A DNA stretch of 11,322 nt from Gemmatimonadota bacterium. GTDB taxonomy: Bacteria; JAAXHH01. The translations under genes and the position numbers were made by a program. The notes below the pieces were generated by a model, which saw only the letters and a list, made by a program, of their open reading frames with translations, was not told the DNA's origin and did no database searches. This document shows, in pieces, positions 6,548 to 11,322 of the stretch. How positions within the stretch are numbered: position 1 is the first letter of the stretch; each line of letters begins with the position of its first letter. The stretch lies in assembly GCA_026713285.1 (NCBI GenBank), contig JAPOOT010000242.1, positions 1-11,322 of the forward strand, given 5' to 3'.

Positions 6548-6701
6548 GACCGCCTGGACTGTCTAAGACCGCCTGGATCGCCAGCCGCGGCCGTTTGGGC
6601 CTGACTGCCCGGACCGCCTGGACCGCCAGCTGCGGCCGATTGTGACAGACTATCCGGGCCGCCTGGATCGACGGCCGCGGCCTTCAGTCTCCCTTCCCTA
6701 C
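6548..6701 (+). repeat. imperfect 45-bp tandem repeat built on a 9-bp unit
   Basis: The phrase GACCGCCTGG (or GGCCGCCTGG) starts at 6548, 6567, 6612 and 6657, giving a short 19-bp lead-in and then two exact 45-bp spacings. Copies at 6567-6611 and 6612-6656 agree well in the first 27 bases (GACCGCCTGGAYCGCCAGCY then GCGGCCG) and diverge later. The third copy (from 6657) matches the first 27 bases with about four changes and then fades. Within a copy the sequence resolves into 9-bp units of the form CYGGAYCGC. It fills the gap just after the HtrA-like gene. No function is evident. It has no clear terminator hairpin with a T-run. Confidence 0.75.
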
Positions 6702-6723
6702 AGGTTTCCACGACAAACATCTC

Positions 6724-6751
6724 TTGCCCACCTGATCCAGCCGGATATACA
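6724..6751 (+). promoter_or_regulatory. weak sigma-70 promoter candidate for the aldo/keto reductase operon
   Basis: TTGCCC (6724-6729) and TATACA (6746-6751) are spaced by 16 bp, each matching four of six consensus bases. Transcription would start near 6758. This is the best candidate I see between the repeat array and the reductase gene, but the match is modest. Confidence 0.35.
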
Positions 6752-6760
6752 TTTACACCA

Positions 6761-6775
6761 CAGCCGGTCCGGCTG
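6761..6775 (+). promoter_or_regulatory. small inverted repeat downstream of the promoter candidate
   Basis: CAGCCG-GTC-CGGCTG is a perfect six-base inverted repeat with a three-base centre. It lies a few bases past the predicted transcription start and could be an operator half-site pair or a short leader hairpin. No regulator gene is adjacent, so this is tentative. Confidence 0.25.
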
Positions 6776-6834
6776 CATGATGCGTTTTGCCAAGGACGTC
6801 CATCGTATCCGTTGGATTCAACCGGGGAGTGTGC

Positions 6835-7824
6835 ATGGAACACCGAAAACTCGGCCGTACCGATATGTCGATCAGCTTCATCGGCCTGGGTTGCGTGACC
6901 TTTGGCCGTGAGATCGACGAGGAGAATTCGGTTGCCATTCTGGACTATGCCGTCGAAAACGGCCTCGACTGGCTCGACACGGCGGAAGCGTACGGGGGCG
7001 GAAACGCCCGTACATACCGGCGGGACGTGTTGAAGGTCGATGACGTTCGCGAGACCTCGGACGTCACGGGTTCCTCCGAAATCATCATTGGTAATTGGAT
7101 GAAGGAACGGGGTTGCAGGGACGAAGTGGCAATCTGTTCCAAAGTGAGCAGCGGAAACAGGCCGGAGAACATAGCCCGGGCGCTCCAGGTCAGTCTCGAC
7201 CGGCTGCAGGTGGACTGCATTGACATCTACGAACTGCATTCCCCCGACGAATCCGTTCCCATCGATGAAAGCCTGGCCGTGCTGGACCAGGCGGTGACAG
7301 ACGGCAGAATCAGAACGGTGGGGTGCAGCAATTTCAATGCTTCACAACTCCAGGAAGCCCTGGATGCCTCCGCGCGGCATGGCTATGCCCGTTTCGAGGT
7401 GATCCAGCCTCCCTACAACCTGGCCGATCCCGGCGCGCAGGACGAACTCTTCCCCCTGTGCCGGCGCGAGGAAGTGGGTGTTACGTCCTACAGTCCGCTC
7501 GCCGCCGGTTTCCTTACGGGCAAATACACGCCGGATCGGAACGACTTTCCCAGGGGTTCGCGGTTCGACGTCATACCCGGTCACGCGGACATCTACTTCA
7601 ACGACCGGAATTTCCGGAACGTGGAGCGGCTGCGCGCCCTCTCGGACTCCAGGGGACTCCCCATGGTGCGCCTGGCCATGGCCTGGGCCATGGGGCATCC
7701 GGATGTCACGTCGGTCATCGTCGGCGCCCGGCATACCGGCCACCTCGACAACGCATTCGAAGCGCTCGACCTGAGGACGGACACGCAATTGCGGGACGAA
7801 ATGTCGAGCTGGCTGACGGACTGA
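6835..7824 (+). CDS. aldo/keto reductase
   Basis: This 329-residue TIM-barrel oxidoreductase reduces carbonyl compounds (or oxidises alcohols) with NADPH, probably in the cytoplasm. The catalytic tetrad is complete: D48 and Y53 in WLDTAEAYGGG, K103 in ICSKV, and H135 in YELHSPD. The cofactor end is seen in GCSNFNASQL, TSYSPLAAGFLTGKY and the late SVIVGARHTGHLDNAFEAL, all typical of the family. Residues about 57-84 form an insertion between the second strand and the helix before the catalytic Lys, longer than in most reductases. ATG 6835 follows GGGGAG (6823-6828) at a six-base gap; in-frame codons upstream from 6787 carry no homology. The gene heads an operon with an M20 amidohydrolase and a DUF1080 protein, which suggests use in breakdown of a sugar or similar compound. 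The substrate is unknown. Confidence 0.93.
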   Translation: MEHRKLGRTDMSISFIGLGCVTFGREIDEENSVAILDYAVENGLDWLDTAEAYGGGNARTYRRDVLKVDDVRETSDVTGSSEIIIGNWMKERGCRDEVAICSKVSSGNRPENIARALQVSLDRLQVDCIDIYELHSPDESVPIDESLAVLDQAVTDGRIRTVGCSNFNASQLQEALDASARHGYARFEVIQPPYNLADPGAQDELFPLCRREEVGVTSYSPLAAGFLTGKYTPDRNDFPRGSRFDVIPGHADIYFNDRNFRNVERLRALSDSRGLPMVRLAMAWAMGHPDVTSVIVGARHTGHLDNAFEALDLRTDTQLRDEMSSWLTD

Positions 7825-7872
7825 ACAGCACCGTTACAGGTGCGATAACGACGATCTTGAGAGGGGGATTCC

Positions 7873-8988
7873 GTGGGTCTGGATCCAGTTGAAATGACGA
7901 AGGAGTTCGTGGATGTGAAGTCCGTCAGCCGGTGGAGCAACGCCGCCATATCCGATCTGGTCGAAGACCGGATGAAGGCATGCGGGCTTGAAGTGGAACG
8001 GTTGTCCTACGAAGATGAAAACGGCGAGCTGAAAGTCAGCCTCGTCGGACGCAAAGGTGAAGGCGAAGGCGGACTGGCCTTCCTGTCCCACACAGACACC
8101 GTCCCGGGGCAGGAACAGGACTGGGATGCCTATCACGGCGTGGTCGACGGCGATCGGCTGCTGGGCCGGGGCAGCTGCGACATGAAGGGTCCCCTGGCAT
8201 GCACCATGATCGCCGTCGCAAAGGTGGATGCGGACCAACTGAAGAAGCCGCTGATCGTGGTGGCGACGGCCGATGAGGAGGTGGGTGGCGGCGGAGCGCA
8301 CCAGGTAGCCACGGAGTCCGGTATCATGAGCGCCCTTCGTCCGGACTACGGCGTGGTGGCCGAACCGACCAGCCTGACGCCGGTGTACGCCCACAAGGGG
8401 GCGGCGCACGTCGTGGTGACGGCCCACGGCCGGGCGGCCCACACCAGCACAGGTCTCGGGGAATCCGCCAATTTCAAGATTGCCCCTTTCCTTGCCGAAA
8501 TGGCCGAACTGTCGGAGCGGATCAAAGAGGATGAACGGTACCGGAACGCGGAGTTCAATCCGCCTTCGAACGGGTTCAACATGGTAATCACCGACTACGA
8601 CACGAAGCAGAATGTCTCCGCTGCGCGATCGACCTGTCACGTCTGTTTCCGCACGATGCCGGACGATCACAGCGAGGTACTGGTGAAAGAACTGGTTTCC
8701 AAGGCCGAAAGTTACGGGTTCGAGGTTTCGAGCACCATATCCCGTCCCTTCTACGCCGATCCTTCGAGTCCCATCGTGCAACTGGCGTCCGAAGTCACCG
8801 GCGGCAAGCGGCCGGAAACCGTGCCCTACGGGACGGACGCTCCCCATTTCAGGGAGCAGCTGGATATGGTGGTGCTGGGCCCCGGCAGCATAGAACGCGC
8901 CCACACGGTGGGCGAATACGTGGAAATACCGCAGCTTTACGAGGCGGTGGATATCTACTCACGCATGATTCACGAAGTTTGCTTATAG
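7873..8988 (+). CDS. M20-family metallo-amidohydrolase (ArgE/DapE/carboxypeptidase G2-like)
   Basis: This 371-residue cytoplasmic zinc hydrolase cleaves an amide bond, as in acetylornithine deacetylase, succinyl-diaminopimelate desuccinylase or carboxypeptidase G2. All expected metal and catalytic residues are present: H73 and D75 in LSHTDTVP, bridging D103 in GRGSCDMKGP, general base E135 and ligand E136 in TADEEVGGGG, E164 in VAEPTSL, and the final ligand H344 in ERAHTVGEYV. The lid (dimerisation) domain occupies roughly 175-285, starting near AHKGAAHVVVTAHGRAAHTS. The start is GTG with GAGGGGG at 7861-7867. The gene lies 48 bp after the reductase and ends 10 bp before the DUF1080 start. 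The motifs do not separate the substrate classes. The catabolic setting favours a general deacylase or dipeptidase over amino-acid biosynthesis, but this is inference. Confidence 0.92.
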   Translation: MGLDPVEMTKEFVDVKSVSRWSNAAISDLVEDRMKACGLEVERLSYEDENGELKVSLVGRKGEGEGGLAFLSHTDTVPGQEQDWDAYHGVVDGDRLLGRGSCDMKGPLACTMIAVAKVDADQLKKPLIVVATADEEVGGGGAHQVATESGIMSALRPDYGVVAEPTSLTPVYAHKGAAHVVVTAHGRAAHTSTGLGESANFKIAPFLAEMAELSERIKEDERYRNAEFNPPSNGFNMVITDYDTKQNVSAARSTCHVCFRTMPDDHSEVLVKELVSKAESYGFEVSSTISRPFYADPSSPIVQLASEVTGGKRPETVPYGTDAPHFREQLDMVVLGPGSIERAHTVGEYVEIPQLYEAVDIYSRMIHEVCL

Positions 8989-8998
8989 GAGTCGATTC

Positions 8999-9730
8999 AT
9001 GGCGGATTCCGTAGGTTACAGCGATACCCCTGTAATTCCGGGCGGCACCTGGCGCGTCCACGATGGCGACCGCCCGCAGCCCCGGGTCGTCACCCCGGGC
9101 GGCGATGCAGGTGGCCCGCCCTCGGACGCGGTCGTGTTATTCGACGGATCGGACCTCGACCAGTGGACCGGCCGGGATGGAGGCGCCGCCGCCTGGAAGG
9201 TGGAAAACGGCTATATGGAGGTCAACGGCTCGGGAGATATCTCGACCCGAGCACACTTCGGCGACTGCCAATTGCATCTGGAATGGGCTACCCCCGAGGA
9301 AGTCGCGGGAGACAGCCAGGGCCGGGGAAACAGCGGCGTATTTCTGCTGGGACTGTATGAAATCCAGGTGCTGGACAGTTTCAACAACCGGACCTATGCC
9401 GACGGGTCCGCCGCGTCGATTTACGGCCAGTACCCGCCCCTGGTCAACGCGAGCCGGGGTCCCGGCCAATGGCAAAGCTACGACATCGTCTTCGAAGCGC
9501 CTTCGTGGGACGGCGACAGGCTGGTCAAAGGCACGCACCTGACGGTGCTGCACAACGGCATCGTGGCGCACCACAGGCAGGAGGCCGTCGGGCCCACCGG
9601 GCACAGGGACCTGGCGAACTACGACTCGCCCCACGCCGTGACGGGCCCCGTGCAACTGCAGGATCACGGCAATCCCGTCAGGTACCGCAACATCTGGATC
9701 AGGCGCCTGACCGCCTACGACGAATCCTGA
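8999..9730 (+). CDS. DUF1080 protein (3-keto-disaccharide hydrolase-like)
   Basis: This 243-residue protein has the DUF1080 domain, a concanavalin-like beta-sandwich. Some members are 3-keto-disaccharide (3-keto-glucoside) hydrolases. The domain runs from DAVVLFDGSDLDQW (near residue 43) to the end, with family-typical blocks RAHFGDCQLHLEW, GRGNSGVFLLGLYEIQVLDS, YGQYPPLVNASRGPGQWQSY, TVLHNGIVAHH and LQDHGNPVRYRNIWIR. Start ATG 8999 is supported by AGGAG at 8987-8991, which overlaps the previous stop. No signal peptide or lipobox is visible: the N terminus is polar and Pro/Gly-rich (VIPGGTWRVHDGDRPQPRV). Many relatives are exported, so cytoplasmic placement would be unusual. Pairing with an oxidoreductase would suit attack on an oxidised sugar, though the neighbour is a reductase of another family. 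The gene faces the MFS gene, with only 10 bp between the two stop codons. Confidence 0.88.
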   Translation: MADSVGYSDTPVIPGGTWRVHDGDRPQPRVVTPGGDAGGPPSDAVVLFDGSDLDQWTGRDGGAAAWKVENGYMEVNGSGDISTRAHFGDCQLHLEWATPEEVAGDSQGRGNSGVFLLGLYEIQVLDSFNNRTYADGSAASIYGQYPPLVNASRGPGQWQSYDIVFEAPSWDGDRLVKGTHLTVLHNGIVAHHRQEAVGPTGHRDLANYDSPHAVTGPVQLQDHGNPVRYRNIWIRRLTAYDES

Positions 9731-9740
9731 TCCATCGAGT

Positions 9741-10964
9741 CTAACCCGGTCCCTTTTCGTCCGGACCGCCCGGTTCGCCCGGATCGCCCGGTTCGCTCAC
9801 CCAGCGCAGGATGATGAGGGACGCGGCAGCGGCCATGACGCCGCAGGCCGCGCCGACGGATCCGTATCCGAAGGCGACGTAAAGCACGCCGCACAACGCC
9901 GTTCCGGTCGCGATGCCGATTTCCGCCACGGTGTTCTTCAGCGCGATCAAGGCGCCGCGTTCCTCATCCGTCGCCATGGCCGTGACCAGTGCCTGCAGCG
10001 GCGCGTGGCGAAACGCCCCTGCGATGCCGGTCAGAATGAACCCGGCGAATACCACCGGCAGCAGATCGGTAATCCACGGTATACCGGCCAGCAGGACGGC
10101 CATCGCCAGCCCGCTTCCCACGACGATCCTCCTCTTCCCCACCCGGTCCGAGAGATGCCCGGCCAATGGACTGCCCAATAGCGCGCCCAGACCGGCGAAG
10201 AGAAATATCATGCCGATCCAGTCGGTTGAAAGTCCGTATATGTCCCGCAGCCAGGTCCCTACGAAGGTAATGAAACCGACCGTGGATGCCGATACGAGAA
10301 ACGACGCCGCAACGACCGACAGGGGTCCGGTGCGAACGAGGAATCTACGATAACGCTTCACCATGTCGATTATGTTGGCACCGCGTACAACCTGAGCCCT
10401 CGAGGGTAAAACGGCCAGCGCCGGCAACCATAATAAGAGCCCGGCGCCCGCAAATGCGCAAAAAGCCCACCGCCAGGACCAGGCCTCCGCGATAAAAGCC
10501 CCCGCCGGCACGCCCAGGATCATGGCCGTGAAGTACCCCGACATTACCATGCCCATGGCGGCGCCCCGACGCTTGTAGGGAAAGTGGTCCCCGATGCTCG
10601 CGGTTACGTTCAGTGAGAGGGTTCCCGCGGCCGCACCCGTGACGGCCCGGAAGGCTACCATCGAAGCATAGTCCCATGCCAGGCCGCACATCAGGGTCGC
10701 CGTGGTGAACACGATCAGCCCGGCGAACAGCATCTTCCTTCGGCCCCAGCTGTCCGACAGGGGACCGAGGCCGAAGGAGACGGCCGCAGCCGCGATCGCA
10801 TAAACCGAGACCAGCAATCCGGCCTGTCCCGCGTCCATGCTGAAAGCAGACATCAGGTCGGGCAGGAGCGGGGAGATCATCTGGTTGTCCGCCACGGCTA
10901 CGAACATGATGCCGAACAGCAACGCAATCAGTCGTTTATTGCCTATCCGGCTCGTTTCTGTCAT
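9741..10964 (-). CDS. MFS transporter, DHA1 (AraJ/drug-efflux-like) family
   Basis: This inner-membrane protein of 407 residues is predicted to have about 12 membrane helices. Motif A is clear in the loop after helix 2 (GPLSDSWGRRK, residues 67-77), and a degenerate copy follows helix 8 (GHLSDRVGKRR, 269-279), as in the two-fold MFS repeat. Helix 5 carries an antiporter-like ILGVPAGAF. These features fit proton-coupled export of drugs or metabolites, though sugar import cannot be excluded. ATG 10964 is chosen because the hydrophobic homology starts at RLIALLFGIMF. The frame stays open further upstream to 11243 but there it overlaps the sulfatase gene in another frame. Only a weak GGAA lies before the start. 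The C terminus ends in a Gly/Pro-rich hydrophilic tail (about residues 390-407, GDPGEPGGPDEKGPG) encoded by a nonamer repeat. The gene lies 22 bp after the sulfatase and probably shares its transcript. Confidence 0.92.
   Translation of the reverse strand: MTETSRIGNKRLIALLFGIMFVAVADNQMISPLLPDLMSAFSMDAGQAGLLVSVYAIAAAAVSFGLGPLSDSWGRRKMLFAGLIVFTTATLMCGLAWDYASMVAFRAVTGAAAGTLSLNVTASIGDHFPYKRRGAAMGMVMSGYFTAMILGVPAGAFIAEAWSWRWAFCAFAGAGLLLWLPALAVLPSRAQVVRGANIIDMVKRYRRFLVRTGPLSVVAASFLVSASTVGFITFVGTWLRDIYGLSTDWIGMIFLFAGLGALLGSPLAGHLSDRVGKRRIVVGSGLAMAVLLAGIPWITDLLPVVFAGFILTGIAGAFRHAPLQALVTAMATDEERGALIALKNTVAEIGIATGTALCGVLYVAFGYGSVGAACGVMAAAASLIILRWVSEPGDPGEPGGPDEKGPG
9761..9796 (+). repeat. four tandem copies of a 9-bp repeat inside the MFS gene
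   Basis: CCGGACCGC, CCGGTTCGC, CCGGATCGC and CCGGTTCGC follow one another without gaps, each fitting CCGGNNCGC. The pattern is also an 18-bp repeat with one mismatch. Read from the minus strand, it encodes the Gly/Pro-rich tail of the transporter. The unit closely matches the 9-bp core of the array at 6548-6701, in the same orientation. Confidence 0.8.
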
Positions 10965-10986
10965 GGGTTTTTCCGGTTGTTTCGAG

Positions 10987-11322
10987 TCAGACCAATGAAC
11001 CGCTGTGCATCCAGGGTGTTTCGTAGTGCCAGGAGAGTACCCGGTCCCGCAGGCCGGCTGCCAGATTATCCTCGAGGACCGAATTCCGCAGGTTGGCCAT
11101 CTGGTAGGGGTCGGTCCGCAAATCGTAAAATCCCGCCCGGTCGTCCAGTACGCGGCCTGTCTTCGTATCGATACGAATCCCGTAGGTGTGGGCCGTCGTC
11201 CGCAGTCCGATTTCCTCTCTACCCGTCTCCATGAATGCGCCATCTTCTCCCTGGGCTTCTCCAGTCGAAATCGTTCCGGCCAGGTTTCTCCCCTGGACGT
11301 GGGCAGGAGCGGAACCGCCGCA
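10987..11322 (-). CDS. sulfatase, C-terminal end (partial, runs off the window)
   Basis: The last 112 codons of a gene that begins beyond the right edge are visible. The frame is open from the edge to the TGA at 10987-10989. The segment PAHVQGRNLAG is typical of the late part of sulfatases, followed by GLRTTAHTYGIR, RAGFYDLRTDPYQMANL and a short helical end. These are the usual C-terminal marks of the type I sulfatase/alkaline phosphatase superfamily (compare R-T-x-x-[HW]-K-Y, then LYDLxxDPxExxNL). The catalytic Cys/Ser and metal ligands, which lie near the N terminus, are outside the window, so activity and maturation type cannot be judged. Such enzymes remove sulfate from polysaccharides or small molecules. 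An MFS transporter follows 22 bp downstream. Confidence 0.8.
   Translation of the reverse strand, partial: CGGSAPAHVQGRNLAGTISTGEAQGEDGAFMETGREEIGLRTTAHTYGIRIDTKTGRVLDDRAGFYDLRTDPYQMANLRNSVLEDNLAAGLRDRVLSWHYETPWMHSGSLV

Noticed and set aside
6397..7239. Minus-strand open frame of 280 codons crossing the repeat array, with Gly/Pro/Ala-rich repeats
   Set aside because: It overlaps the ends of two well-supported genes on the other strand, shows no domain, and its repetitive part merely translates the 45-bp repeat.
7828..7843. Inverted repeat GCACC-GTTACA-GGTGC between the reductase and M20 genes
   Set aside because: It is only five pairs, has no T-run, and lies inside a probable operon. It is too weak to call a terminator or operator.
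7834..8904. Minus-strand open frame of 356 codons opposite the M20 gene
   Set aside because: The + strand protein has all metal ligands and its own ribosome binding site. The antisense product has no family features.
10965..11243. N-terminal extension of the MFS gene to an ATG at 11243
   Set aside because: The added 93 residues are Arg/Trp/Pro-rich with no membrane character and lie in a different frame across the sulfatase C terminus, which is clearly coding.

Overview
The window looks like chromosomal DNA of a GC-rich, diderm (Gram-negative-type) bacterium. A family 9 glycosyltransferase of the LPS heptosyltransferase type implies an outer membrane, and an HtrA-family exported protein with an ECF sigma/anti-sigma pair implies an envelope-stress circuit. 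The gene mix (bacterial XPB helicase, DUF1080 protein, sulfatase, aldo/keto reductase, M20 amidohydrolase) is the kind seen in environmental FCB-group lineages such as Latescibacterota or Gemmatimonadota. That placement is an impression from protein style, not something the sequence proves. There are no phage, transposon, CRISPR, rRNA or tRNA genes. TTG and GTG starts are frequent.

Region 1 (1-3516, + strand) is housekeeping: tsaC for tRNA t6A synthesis, a GT9 glycosyltransferase and an XPB-family DNA helicase, closely spaced and probably co-transcribed. The tsaC start overlaps the end of a frame entering from outside the window in an ATGA arrangement.

Region 2 (3517-6540, + strand) is the most interesting part. 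An ECF sigma factor, a zinc-finger membrane anti-sigma factor and an HtrA/DegP-like secreted protein form a tight three-gene operon. Upstream are a near-consensus housekeeping promoter (TTGACA-N17-TATATT) and, immediately before the sigma gene, an ECF-type promoter (TGAAAC-N16-CGTATA) that fits autoregulation. Small hairpins with a T-run lie between the two promoters. The HtrA-like protein has lost two of its three catalytic residues (His to Gly103, Ser to Thr200) but keeps the fold motifs, the Asp and a PDZ domain. It is therefore predicted to be a non-proteolytic sensor, chaperone or scaffold. The layout recalls the algU-mucABCD (MucD) arrangement, with a dead protease in the HtrA position.

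Region 3 (6541-6834) is intergenic. It holds an imperfect 45-bp tandem repeat built on a 9-bp GC-rich unit, then a weak promoter candidate and a small inverted repeat before the next operon. The same 9-bp unit recurs as four copies inside the end of the MFS gene at 9761-9796, in the same orientation.

Region 4 (6835-9730, + strand) is a probable catabolic operon: aldo/keto reductase, M20 metallo-amidohydrolase/peptidase and a DUF1080 (3-keto-disaccharide hydrolase-like) protein with no visible signal peptide. Converging on it from the minus strand is region 5 (9741-11322): the C-terminal end of a sulfatase followed 22 bp later by an MFS transporter. Together they suggest breakdown and transport of modified organic compounds, but no substrate can be read from the sequence.
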